A stretch of 64,000 bases of DNA from the NCBI GenBank assembly GCA_963855995.1, contig OY979718.1, positions 24,046,282 through 24,110,281 of the forward strand, in the 5' to 3' direction. Source of the stretch: Muricea muricata. Lineage: Eukaryota > Cnidaria > Anthozoa > Malacalcyonacea > Plexauridae. A model generated the notes under the pieces. That model searched no databases. It saw only the letters and a list, made by a program, of their open reading frames with translations, and was not told where the DNA came from. A program made the position numbers and the translations under genes. How positions within the stretch are numbered: position 1 is the first letter of the stretch; the number at the start of each line of letters is the position of its first letter. Below, piece after piece: positions 50,394-61,600 of this stretch.

Positions 50394-51682
50394 GTCAGGG
50401 AGGCAGAGGTCATTTTACCTACCTTCTCGAGGGACAAATTCATTTTGCTCTTAAATTGTCCGTTACATGCCTAATATAACAATTCTGAATGTTGTTTGGC
50501 CCAATTTTTCTTGTGGGCTTCGATCAACACGTTTTTCTTCAGTTTTATTATAAAACTATTATGTGGTCAAAAATAGCAAACTTTCAAGTTCATTCATTTG
50601 AAAAATGACTTGTATCATCAGAAAGCTTATAAAAAACAGCATATAAGACATCATTACGGGCACCCTGGTTTTTCAAGCTGTTTTCGAGTTATTGCTGCTT
50701 CAAAACGGGAAAATGTCCTAAAATGATGCTAATTTCCTGGGCACTAGTCTGAAAATAAGTTTTCGAATGCTCATAACTCAACAAAAATGTGGAAAATAAA
50801 AGTAACCATAATAATGTGTTATATGTAGTTTCTTATTACCTTTTTGATAACGTAAGTGGTTTTTCCTAGAAATAAGTCCGAAATTTCGCCTTTTTTGACA
50901 ATAATATAGTTTTATAGAAAATTTAAGAAAAAACGTGTTGGCTGGAGCCCACAAGAAAAATTGGGCCAAACAACATTCAGAATTGTTATATTAGGCATGT
51001 AACGGACAATTTAAGAGCAAAATGAAATTGTCCCTCGATATTATAACAAACTTACTTGCAGGGAGGTTGGTTCGGGATTAACGCACCGAGGGGTCTGACA
51101 GCTGTTCGAACCTACCGAGCGAAGCGAGGTAGGTTCGGACAGCTGTCAGACCCCGAGGTGCGTTAATCCCGAACCAACCGAACCTGCAAGTAAGTTGGGT
51201 TTTTATCCCATACTAAACTTATCTTCTTGTGTTGTTTTCCGAGGCTCGCTGAGTCGCCGATGTATTTTGTCAACATTTTCTCTTCTTAAAATTATTGGTC
51301 TCTTAATATTTCTTTATCAGGGTCTCTATTATCTTTAGTTTACAATTTTCCGTTTCTTTTTGCTTGGTTTCTGTGACGTCTTTAGCCCAAAAATGTTCTT
51401 TAAAGTGTAGGTTTAATCATCAGCTAAATTTTGTTCGCCATTGTTGTTGAGCAGTTTGAGGCGGACGGCAGCGTAAGCAGCAAGCAGGTAAGTTCGGGTT
51501 TTTGTAACGAATCAGAAAGCCGGTTTTATCGATAAAAGAGAAAAGCGGGTAAGTTCGGAAAAAGCAGGTTAGTTCGAAAAAAACTTACCTGCTGAGAACC
51601 AATCAGAAGCCCGCTTTCATGACACATATGGGATAAGGTAAGTAGTCATGTATTTTTGTACCTCTGCCTCCCTGACTAATAT
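50394..51682. mobile_element. TIR element, 1.3 kb, non-coding
   Basis: TAGTCAGGGAGGCAGAGGT near 50396 is repeated inverted at 51661-51680. Inner arms (CCGTTACATGCCTAATATAA / TTATATTAGGCATGTAACGG) lie at 50460 and 50985. A strong hairpin at 51050-51203 has arms with GTTGGTTCGGGATTAACGC. No transposase. Confidence 0.72.
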
Positions 51683-52089
51683 GGCGAATCATCAACATTA
51701 CCATTTACTTTTCAGTTATTCTACAATATGAAATGAGACTTGCAACATTAAGTTTTTAAATTTTGAGGACATAAATGAACTCCGCGCACATTACCCAGCC
51801 ATCACCTTTTCGGAACTTTTTCAAAATTTTGGTTTGCATTCGCTTGTGAGCACATCAATTCAGAACAGGGTTGGATATTCAGTTACCCTATTAAAGTTTA
51901 CAAATCATATAAAAATAAGTTCAAAATATATGAACAAAATGTTAACTTTGCTCACATGACAGACTTACAGCATTACAACATGTGTTCACTGAACAAATTT
52001 AATTTACTATTGAGTTACATAAATTCCAGCTTCTCGCCTTCTCTTCGAAATTGAATATTGAAATAATTGACATTTGTATCACTATAATC

Positions 52090-52356
52090 AAAGAGTAGAG
52101 ACTACAAAGAGGGACCACTTCATTGAAAAAAGCGTAAGGTGCTGTCGTGATGATTCGTCATGGGCGCCATGTTCCTAGCCAGTGCCCTAAACAGAGGACG
52201 TTACCCCCCGGAAATATTAAAAATGGTAACAAATACCGGGGGAAAATGCTTCTGTTTAGGGCACTGGCTAGGAACATGGCGCCCATGACGAACATGACGA
52301 CAGCACCTTACGCTTTTTTGACTGAAGTGGTCCCTCTTTGTAGTCTCTACTCTTTG
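52090..52356. repeat. Hairpin MITE with 8 bp target repeat
   Basis: The arms AAAGAGTAGAGACTACAAAG... and the complement to 52356 pair almost throughout, including CTAGCCAGTGCCCTAAACAG. CTATAATC is directly repeated at 52082-52089 and 52357-52364. An 8 bp duplication suggests hAT mobilisation (inference). It lies just downstream of the cysteine-rich gene. Confidence 0.88.
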
Positions 52357-52414
52357 CTATAATCGTATCTTGTGAACCAGCGCGCTAAGTCCAAAATCGA
52401 AACCAAATGTAATT

Positions 52415-52945
52415 TTATTTCTGCTGTTGTGTTGGTTGTTGATTGTAATATGCATACGGTGGCGCCGGAATATGTGGTTGTGGGTAAACAGCACCATAGT
52501 TAACATTAGAAGCAGGAACAACTGCTGGGGCAGTGACAATCATGGCAGGCCTACGACGACGTGCGAAAAGACACAACGCAATCCCAAAAATCACAAGTGC
52601 GGTACACGCACCTATAACGATCAACGCGATAGCCCAACCAGCCAAACTACAGGTTCCTTTTTCACATGTGTTGTAACAACAGTATTCGTTTGGCGCACCA
52701 CAATCCATGTCGAAATCGCAATAGTGGTCTACACAACTCAGTCGACATATGCTATTACAACAGTAGGAACTGCCGCCGCAATTTGAGTTGAGAATACACG
52801 ATTGGTTGACACAGCTAGGGAGGCACACGCGGTAATTGCAACACAGGAGCGACCCAGGGCAATCATTGTTCGACAAGCAGCCTTCAGTTTCTTGGTAGAA
52901 CACAGCGAAGATGGCAACAAACGACAGTACTTTTACGAGCGCCAT
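52415..52945 (-). CDS. Secreted/membrane cysteine-rich protein with three Cys repeats, 176 aa
   Basis: The start at 52945 (AATATGGCG) gives a signal peptide (MALVKVLSFVAIFAVF...EG). Three repeats of about 26 residues follow (pattern Cx(5)Cx(5-6)CCx(3-4)Cx(3)C, for example CLSNNDCPGSLLCCNYRVC). Next come a transmembrane helix (WAIALIVIGACTALVIFGIAL), a basic stop-transfer (ARRRR) and a short Pro/Tyr/Gln-rich cytoplasmic tail. It is therefore probably a single-pass type I membrane protein with disulfide-bonded ectodomain repeats, somewhat like WAP or Shisa-type small proteins. I do not recognise a named family. An upstream in-frame ATG at 53011 is less likely: the paralogue at 61601-62032 shares the MAL[LV]K start. 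Function unknown. Confidence 0.78.
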   Translation of the reverse strand: MALVKVLSFVAIFAVFYQETEGCLSNNDCPGSLLCCNYRVCLPSCVNQSCILNSNCGGSSYCCNSICRLSCVDHYCDFDMDCGAPNEYCCYNTCEKGTCSLAGWAIALIVIGACTALVIFGIALCLFARRRRPAMIVTAPAVVPASNVNYGAVYPQPHIPAPPYAYYNQQPTQQQK

Positions 52946-53116
52946 ATTTCCCAAACACGAAAAGAAATTGAGTTCGATCATATGTCGTAATATTTTTTCA
53001 GATAGTGTCACGTTACCGGGCTATACGTCAATAGCAATATAAGGAATCAGTGGGGTGCTATTATCGGTATTTTTTTCCGCGGGCGTTTATTCTGAGCAGC
53101 CTTGTCAACCGTTGAG

Positions 53117-53205
53117 TGACAGCAAAATTGATAAAAAAGGTACCCTTTTCCATCTTGTCACCACAAGAGCAAATTGATAAAAATGGTACCCTTTTTCATC
53201 TTTTG
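53117..53205. repeat. Two direct copies of a 35 bp unit
   Basis: GCAAAATTGATAAAAAAGGTACCCTTTTCCATCTT recurs with few changes 53 bp later, each unit starting GCAAAxTTGATAAAAA. Role unknown. Confidence 0.5.
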
Positions 53206-53479
53206 CAAACAAGTGTAATCGCTCGTTAATGCTACTCCTTTATGGAGGACGTTTCCTTTGTAAAAAAGCATTGATAAATCAGTTTTGGACATTTTAAAGA
53301 GACTTGATACTGGCCAAAAGGGTGACAAAATCAAAGCATCGCCATTTGGTGACAAGCGTTGAAAAAGGGTATCTTTTTATTAGAGGCTAGCTTTTATATC
53401 AGGCTTTTTAAATTTTCCTGAAATTCCTTATGAGATGAAACAAGGGTATGCTTTTTTGTCTTTCCAACAGAGTTAAACG

Positions 53480-54425
53480 ATAAGTTTCAGAAAACGTTCT
53501 CTGATCGTAAAATTTATTTAAGCACGAGCTTTCGACCAGGGTTGGTAGGTCCTGCGCATGCTTGGAGCCAAATAGCTATGAAAAAGAGCCAAAATTAAAT
53601 CTACCAAAAGAGGCCAAAGTACAATTTTTCTAATACGGCCAAATAAATGTTAAAAGCCCCAAATTTATCGCAAACTCATTTCTAATAGTTTTGAGTGTTG
53701 ATACTGTTCAGCTTTTATTTTACAGCCAGTGCGATGACTAGTGTACTGCGTAGGACAACTAATTTATTCCATGAATACTAAATAATCCTCGTATATACAC
53801 TAAAAGTCCTCATGAATACTAAATGCATTTAATATCACAATTAGTATACCTACATTATTATGACGATTAAACATATATAATCAAACTAAGATCGAAACAT
53901 TTTCTGTCTACGTAATCTCGAGCAAAATTAGTGTTCTTATGATCATTTCTTATTTAATAAAAATCTATATTGTTCTGGTAAATGTTGTGCATTGTTATCA
54001 ACTTATCAGAATTAAATGTGGTTGCTGTATGCCAAGACGCCAGTGTTTTTCTGATAGTTTGCTTTGTCTAGAATTTTACATGCATCAAAGTTGATTTTGT
54101 GGTCCTTGGCATACAGCAACCACATTTAATTCTGATAACAATGCACAACATTTACCAGAACAATATAGATTTTTATTAAATAAGAAATGATAATACTCAT
54201 CATAGTTTTATATTTCATAAAAACACTAATTTTGCTCGAGTTTACGTAGGCGGAAGTATTTATTGCATGTCATTGTAATTGTAAACCACTGTCCCAGTAG
54301 CTATATCCGTAGAATAGTTTTATATTTATATTTATTATTACTTTACCGGCCGAAGACTGCAGACTGGCAGTCGAACGCTCGTGTTTAAATAAATTTTACG
54401 ATCAGAGACCGTTTTCTCAAACTTA
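53480..54425. repeat. Foldback enclosing a second palindrome
   Basis: CTCTGATCGTAAAATTTATTTAA near 53500 pairs with its complement near 54385-54408. Inside, 53920-54240 is another palindrome (AACCACATTTAATTCTGATA near 54118 and its complement near 54005). Confidence 0.75.
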
Positions 54426-54479
54426 AAATGAATCCTGGTCGCGGATCTAGCATTTTCAAGAGGCGAGTTGAAAAGACGA

Positions 54480-54838
54480 ATTTGCAACACTTTTAATTTA
54501 TTACTGGGTAAAGGCACAGAAGTAAGATTGGCATTAAGTGAGGCTGTGAGGGTTAAGTTTAGAGATGAGTAAACGTACGTTCTCCTAACAAAAGTTCGAA
54601 GGATGAAGAACAAGTAGATGGAATGGAGAAATCATCAGGAGACATAGGATGACCAGAAACCTGATGATGATCACGAATATTAGCTAGAGAAAGGCGGTTT
54701 TGAGAGAGGCTTACCAAACCTCGTATTACCAGTAAAGGCCGAAATACCCAAGTGTTCAGAAATGCGTTTATGAAAATGGCAAACGGTTTTACGAACACAC
54801 AATGCATTACAGCTTTGATACTTGTATTTATAAACAAT
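54480..54838 (-). pseudogene. PLE-3 GIY-YIG endonuclease fragment
   Basis: The minus strand encodes SEHLGISAFTGN, a frame break, then NIRDHHQVSGHPMSPDDFS and SSFELLLGERTF, then LTASLNANLTSVPLP in yet another frame. It is clearly related to the PLE-2 copy at 48408-48690 (DNA similarity is obvious), but more decayed. Confidence 0.72.
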
Positions 54839-55054
54839 GCATGCGCGGGATCAATTCAAGTTAAAGCCCCCCCCCCCCCATGCATAGGGTGGCGTATATT
54901 TAAATGGTCATTTGAGTATACGCCCCCCTTTATAATATAAAATAACAAAGTTAAAAACGTCAAAAATATCGCAAATTTGTTTAAACTTCTTTTATATATT
55001 TGTTGGTTCCAAAAGGATTAAAATTTCATTGAATTTGTCTGCCTCGCTCGCTCT

Positions 55055-55325
55055 CGCCACATGAACTCGTCCAGATAACCAGGGGGCATATGTCTTCGAA
55101 CGCCTTTCATTGACTTTATTTTGGTCTTTCATCGGTTCCAATAGGATTCAATGTTCTGGGTATGAACGCCTGTCACAGGATCTACAAAATGAGAGCGTAT
55201 GGTGTTCAAGGCCAGCGATGTTTCCCACACGATTGTATGCAGCCCACTGGTCGGAATACACGATCGAGCCAGGCAGAATATGGCGCTGTATAATGAGGTT
55301 GTTTTGATCAACACAGTATCAAGAC
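55055..55325 (-). pseudogene. Merlin (IS1016-type) transposase C-terminal fragment
   Basis: The minus strand reads LPGSIVYSDQWAAYNR (conserved Asp region), HFVDPVTGVHTQNIESYWNR (the conserved catalytic Glu region) and then a remnant of the MPPGYLDEF type. These are Merlin/IS1595-like hallmarks. Stops and frameshifts separate the blocks. It sits between the RT and GIY-YIG remnants of PLE-3 and probably inserted there. Confidence 0.78.
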
Positions 55326-55499
55326 AGCACAGCTAAAGCGCATATTATTGGTTATGCGTGTTACAGGCGCAAGTCCTTTGTATCCTAAACTTTGCGATCC
55401 TAAACTTAAAGGAATTAAGTCCTTAAATAATAAAGACTTCATTTCATAGGTCAAAGAATTCAACGAATTTGAATATGTGATAGGCCGAGAAAATACTTT

Positions 55500-56130
55500 G
55501 TTAATTTGATTTCAAATTTGAACGGAATGTACACCTGAAAAAAGAAGCATAAAAAGAGCAATCCTTTTAGCTTCATTAGGTTTGGAAGTAGATGACAGTT
55601 TTTCAAAAATTTTGTTAAAAAGCCGTCTCACAAATCTGTCGGGATAACCATTATAAATCATAATCTTTTTTAATTTTTCAAAATCAGCATGAAAAATAGC
55701 ATTAGACGATGAAAAATTAAAATAGTCAAATAAAAGAGTACTTATTAAACCTTTTTCGTAGGAAATGGGAATGAAACTATCAAAATTAGTAAATTGCTAA
55801 ACAGACCTGTAAACGTAGGCTTCCGGTAAACGGATGTTGACAAAATGCCGTCAGAAAACATGATATTTACATCAAGAAAAGAAAGGCAATGATCTTTTTC
55901 AATTTCATATATGTAAATTTGATATTAGGATGTTTTGAATTCAAATGTTCAAGAAAGGTCACGTGAACGAAAAACTACGAAAGACTATCATCAACATAAC
56001 AACGATAATGCAATGGTTTAAAATGTACAAGGCAATCTTTGAGCCGTTTTATTTCATGAAAGAAAAGGAAAATGTTGGCTAGAAACGGCTCAAGCCCAGG
56101 GCTACACCATCAACTTGATCATAAAATTTT
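55500..56130 (-). pseudogene. PLE-3 reverse transcriptase remnant
   Basis: The minus strand carries PFLANIFLFF (RT motif 4 area) and LHYRCYVDDSL (catalytic YVDD). After frame breaks come the thumb-like FEKLKKIMIYNGYP and FVRRLFNKIFEKL, typical of PLE RTs. With 54480-54838 it probably formed one element, now split by about 650 bp that includes the Merlin fragment. Confidence 0.72.
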
Positions 56131-56539
56131 CCGTTAAGGGGAAATGAGAACTGAGGGTGAGCACTGAATATTTTATTATAAACCTCTGAAAAACCACATA
56201 TCAGCAGACAGCTAATGAATTGAAGAATCTAAAAAAGATACTTTTGGACACTAAAACTTTGTTGCTATTGGCATTCAGGCAGTTAAAGTGTCTACATGCT
56301 GTTTCGCGATAGACTGAGTTTGGGATAAGATATCTCTAGAAAGATTTAACTAGAAAATTGTAAGATACATAAATCTTGAACATTTGATGTCAATTGGTCA
56401 AATCGTTCTAAAGATATCCTTTCTCAAATTAGCGTAAAATGTGCGATTTGGTGAAAACAGCTTTTAAGTTAGGCGATTGCTTACAATGTAAGGTCTATAT
56501 AATTCAATTCAAAATCAATTTTTTACTAAATGTACATAG

Positions 56540-58440
56540 AAGGCACCAGCTTCATATGTGGTACCCTTAACATCATTCAATGCTTCTTCTCTTCTAGTGC
56601 GAAGTAAGTTCTCCCCTTGACGCCTTTTCTTCTCTTTCGCTGTTGCTCGTGAATCAGCTTGAGAAACGCGTCTTTTATTCTTTGCCTCTGAGGCCTTTTT
56701 GTCATGGAGCCATCAGGAGTTGAGAGCGCTGCCATTATATTTTCCCTGCTTGTAGGTCTACAGTTGAACTGAAGAACACCAGAGGCAAATGCACATTGCA
56801 CTGCTTTTGCTCCATGATGCTTATGTTTGTGGCATCGAGACCAGACCAAACCGTTCAGAGACTCATTTGCATCTTGGTTGCTCCAAGTACACACCTTTTC
56901 AGCAGTTCAGTTTCACTCAAAGTAATAATAAATACGGGCTTCAAGACTTCTAAAAAACTGAAGGCAAGCATTCATTCCTTTTATAAGTTTTTGTTTTTGT
57001 TCCCGTTGCCAAATCTTGCTGCCATTTGCACCAAAACTTTTCACCTCGCGGGCAATATTTGTGTTGCTTAACCCGGCTGTCAGATGAAACATTATGGTGA
57101 AGAGTGGCAATTATGTTTTTTTTTCATCTGATACACTGTCACGCCAATTTCCTGTTCTGATGGGGAAGGCTTGGAATTGGTGTTCTGGCGAATAGCGAGG
57201 CCATAATACGTCTGTAGTTTTTTATCTTCACTTCTGTAAGGCGACCTTTTCCACCAATTGTCTTTCCATCATCCAACTTTCCCTTTGTGCTAGCCTTCTG
57301 GTTGAGTAGGTGTTTTTTCATACGCTTCTGGACATGATCTATCCACGCAGTCTAGCTTCTTTACTTTGCAGTCTCCGTACACATTTTCCACCAAGCTATG
57401 TCCTTTGCTGTCACCATCGGAAACCATCCATCGATACTTTAACTTGTGGGGACTTATCGATTGCCCCCAGAGAACTACTGCTCCTTGTGCTTCCATAACT
57501 GGTGAGCTTCCCCTGAAGGTTAATGCCAGACTCATTCTTTGCTTCATATTCCATCTTCCATTGTTCAAAAATGTTATCATCCTTGCATTGTGACTTTTTC
57601 AAGGAACACTTCTGGAAGGCTTTCGAGAGAACATGGTAATCCAACACTTCACCAGTGTCTACACAGCCTGACAAAGACCACGCCAGTCAATGAAGTAAAG
57701 CCTCGCTTGGCCCATGTGCCATCAAAACTAACAGCAATATCTGCTGGCTGACCAACATCTAATTCAGCGTTCTCCATGAAAACCGATTTACGAACTTTGT
57801 CACCCACCCTTTCCAGTTCATTCAGGGATTCTCTTTCTAAGACCAGGAGAATGGCCTTTAATTGAATATGAATATTATTGCCCAGCAAGTAATTCTAAAT
57901 GCATACATATCAAACAATTCAAATTTCAATTGGTCTCTAATTGCTTATAATACGCAGTTTTTGACATACACGGCATGTTCATAATGCTGCATAGTGTAGC
58001 CAGTCCTTCGTAGCCGCCACCCATTTCAATAGAGCTGTACACAAGTCGTCGATTAACGTCAACAGGTGTTCCCCTTTGACACACTGGTAGATGTATCCAA
58101 CACCTCTAGATTATTGCATGTGCCACATTCGACTGTCAACCTTGACATTAATTCCTGTCTTTTATCTTCTTCTTCGTCGAGCATCAAATGTCCTATATCC
58201 GGCAAAGTTTCGTTATTAATGAATACAAAAGCTGGCAAACTAAAGCTAAACTGTAAACTTGCGTACCAAAATCAATCACAAAAACATGCAGAATATAATC
58301 ATATATGGGCTACAATAAATACATAAAAGTGTTACCTGCCCTACAAAAACCTGTAGTGATTAGAAATAAATATAATGACAATCACAAGTCACAGTACCTA
58401 CCTTGTTCACATCTATGGGTGTCAGAAAGAGCTGGTCTGA
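56540..58440 (-). pseudogene. Mutator-like transposase of marine-invertebrate type, decayed
   Basis: Blocks in order on the minus strand are: MSDQLFLTPIDVNK with a donor-like GTAGGT near 58405; VECGTCNNLEVLDTST; then ADIAVSFDGTWAKRGFTSLTG (first catalytic Asp region); then WMVSDGDSKGHSLVENVYG (second Asp) and VKKLDCVDRS; then SLNGLVWSRCHKHKHHGAK (late Glu/His region) and a basic Lys/Arg tail. This matches what I recall of the Mutator-like domain common in marine invertebrates (recollection). The frames shift at least four times. Unrelated in sequence to the intact MULE at 3040-7018. Confidence 0.72.
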
Positions 58441-58845
58441 CATGTATGCATTTAAAATTACTTGCTGGGCATTAATATGCATATTCAGATTATGTTTATT
58501 CGGTTGCTGTTATCACGTCAACTGTAAGCCAATCAGAGTATCAGACTGAAATAGTTAAGTGTTTAGCCGCAAGGTTTTTCGGAGCAATAAACTTACAATT
58601 AGCCTTCTCGCAGACTCCGCCCGAAAATTATCGGGAAATCGATATTACTGAGCTGTCAGCTCAGAGCACGCGCACCCTGTGAGGAAATGTTCATTCGTGC
58701 ACAAAATTATTCAACATGTTGAATATCCGTCGCCGATGGCAAGCGTGTCGAAAATCACAGAATATGACACCGCAGACTTGAGGAAACAGCTTACGCCAAC
58801 AGTCACGACTGACGCTCAGCTCACCTGATAGCTCTAGTGTGCGCC

Positions 58846-59216
58846 GGGCTTAACACCAACCTGATTCTCAGGGTCTTCACCTCCGCTACCCGCGCTACGG
58901 CGAAGACCGGTTTGGGGTAGGTTGGCCCAACAATGTCGCATGATGTTGGCTTCGTTTGAACAGGCCTTTAGATTACAACAGCGTGATGCAAACACAAAAG
59001 AAAGCAAAGATACGGTTTTAGAGTCAGATGACTTCCCACTTCGTCGGTCTCCCTTGTTGTTTGACAATAATTTGTGATAACGCGTTTTTACCTAACCCTG
59101 CTAAGTACGAATGTCAAGCACACAAAATTTGGGTGCCACGTGACCAGCCTGTGTCAGGGTCTTTGCCTTAGAGCGGGTAGCGGAGGTGAAGACCCTGAGA
59201 ATCAGGTTGGCTTAAC
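58846..59216. repeat. TIR MITE, 0.37 kb
   Basis: CCAACCTGATTCTCAGGGTC at 58855 and TTCACCTCCGCTACCCGC are repeated inverted at 59175-59213. Non-coding. It lies just upstream (in minus-strand terms) of the Mutator-like pseudogene. Confidence 0.82.
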
Positions 59217-59468
59217 ACTTGCAATGCATTCAATATTGTATAGGGGGAAATGAGTAATTCATTTACAAAGTGTAGTCAATAATTTTGATCAGGATTGTAG
59301 CGCCTCGACCATCTCTCACTTGAACTTTCCAACTTCTCGCGTGCTTATCAACTTAACTCAATCGCACGTATATATAAGAAACTTAACGTTTTGAGTGAAG
59401 TTAGTGGGCTCTTTGTTGCCCATTATTTCACCTTTGAGTTTGCATATCTTTTATCTGCTTATCGCAGG

Positions 59469-61199
59469 GCATAGTACAAAACATGGACTGGACTGGGCTG
59501 GACGGTTGGACTGGACTAGACTGGACAGTTGGACTGGACTGGACTGGACTGGACTGGACTGGACTGGACTGGACTGGACTGGACTGGACTGGACTGGACT
59601 GGACTGGACTGGACTGGACTGGACTGGACTGGACTGGACTGGACTGGACTGGACTGGACTGGACTGGACTGGACTGGACTGGACTGGACTGGACTGGACT
59701 GGACTGGACTGGACTGGACTGGACTGGACTGGACTGGACTGGACTGGACTGGACTGGACTGGACTGGACTGGACTGGACTGGACTGGACTGGACTGGACT
59801 GGACTGGACTGGACTGGACTGGACTGGACTGGACTGGACTGGACTGGACTGGACTGGACTGGACTGGACTGGACTGGACTGGACTGGACTGGACTGGACT
59901 GGACTGGACTGGACTGGACTGGACTGGACTGGACTGGACTGGACTGGACTGGACTGGACTGGACTGGACTGGACTGGACTGGACTGGACTGGACTGGACT
60001 GGACTGGACTGGACTGGACTGGACTGGACTGGACTGGACTGGACTGGACTGGACTGGACTGGACTGGACTGGACTGGACTGGACTGGACTGGACTGGACT
60101 GGACTGGACTGGACTGGACTGGACTGGACTGGACTGGACTGGACTGGACTGATTTTAATATATACTTTTAAATGTTTTAATTTTGCACCTCAAAGTTTTC
60201 ATTCTCAGAAATCTTGCGTACAAAATTTACTTTTGCCGATTATCTCCATTCAGTATAACTGGAGCGAAATCCCTTAGCGAAAGAAACGCAAAATTTATGG
60301 TTTAAAATGAAATTGCCCGACAGGCACGCACAAAAAAAAGCAACACAAAATAGTTGATTTTTTTAACGAAAACTATTAATTATCTTTGTTGCTATCGCTA
60401 CAAATTGATAACTCGACTAAAACTGCAATACAGTACAAAGTTTAGTCGATTAAAAATGGGATTCAAATATAACAACAAATATAGTCCTAAACTATTTTTA
60501 CGGTTTTCAGATAACTAAGGTTATGAGGGACCTCGCTTAAGTAGTTGTGATGTAATTGCAGGAAAGGTCTATTGTACTTCTACACGGAAATCTTTTACAT
60601 TTAGCTAAAAACCTCCTGCTCCTTCCCAAGTTACAGCGTAAAATTAGAATTTTAACACCTAACAACGACTGAATGAAGCCAGAATGAACCTTGATAACCT
60701 TAGTTATCTGAAAACCGTAAAAATAGTTTAGGATTATATTTGTTGTTATATTTGAATCACATTTGTAATTGACTAAACTCTGTACTGTACTGCAGTTTCA
60801 GTCGAGTTATCAATTTGTAGCGATAGCAACAAAGAGAAATAGTTTTCGTTAAAAAATCAACTATTTTGTGTTGTTTCATTTTAAACCATTTGCAATTTCA
60901 TTTTAAACCATAAATTTTGGGCTCTCTTTGGCTTAGGGATTTCGCTCCAGTTATAAATTGAGATCATTGGCAAAAGTAACTATTTGTACGTAAAATTTCC
61001 GAGAATGAAAACTTTTAGCTCCAAAACATTTAAAAATTTATTTTAAAATCAGTCCAGTCCAGTTCAGTCCAACTGTCCGGTCCAGTCCAGTCCAGTCGAT
61101 CCAACTGTTCAGTCCAGTCCAGTCCAACTGTTTAGTCCAGTCCAGTCACCGTCCAGTCCAGTCCAGTCCAGTCCATTCCATGTTTTGTACTATGCCTTA
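59469..61199. mobile_element. Foldback element with GGACT satellite in its arms
   Basis: GGCATAGTACAAAACATGGA at 59468 is repeated inverted at 61176-61197. Next inward come GGACT repeats (left) and degenerate AGTCC repeats (61052-61175). Then come unique arms that pair from about 60152-60526 against 60690-61050 (for example CGGTTTTCAGATAACTAAGG). The loop is 60527-60690. Long TIRs made partly of tandem repeats recall Foldback (FB) elements. No transposase. Confidence 0.85.
59531..60150 (+). repeat. (GGACT)124 perfect pentanucleotide satellite
   Basis: 620 bp of exact GGACT repeats. All three frames are open because a 5 bp unit shows every codon phase, so the 207-264 aa Leu-Asp-Trp-Thr-Gly ORFs are artefacts. 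Confidence 0.98.
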
Positions 61200-61600
61200 C
61201 CGCAAACAGCATGATATCTTCGCTTCGTCAAGTTCTTGTTAAAAATTAAATAATCGATCATGATTTTTAATCTAAAATTTATTTGAGTGTTCTGAATTCT
61301 ACTTGTACTAATTAAACGATATACTTAAACACTTACATTGTCTGGCACATTTGTCGAACTTTAAATTCAGTGTGTAAGGAGGGATTTCCGAAAGAGGGCA
61401 AATTTCCTTGTGATATAGAAGTTTCAAGAAAAGGACGTCAGAAGTTTTTACATAGTTTTAAGATTACAAACTATTTTGTTACAATCTAGCTGTAAAAACT
61501 ACGTCATCTACGTGCAAATCCAATATGATTATAACTATCAGATTTCGTGCAATATATTCTGAACCTTCCTGAAAAGCCAGATGTCTGAACCATGGGTAAT

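Noticed and set aside
52948-53011. Upstream ATG (53011) as start of the cysteine-rich gene
   Set aside because: It would put 22 non-hydrophobic residues before the signal peptide, and the paralogue shares the MAL[LV]K start, not this extension.
59395-60277. Long Leu-Asp-Trp-Thr-Gly repeat ORFs in three frames
   Set aside because: They are translations of a perfect GGACT satellite; every frame is open by construction.
61440-61511. SECIS element supporting selenocysteine at codon 67 of the 61601-62032 gene
   Set aside because: A 9 bp helix with ATGA and TGA at its base is present, but the apical AA is not at the usual distance and the loop is too long; kept only as a check under the TGA finding.
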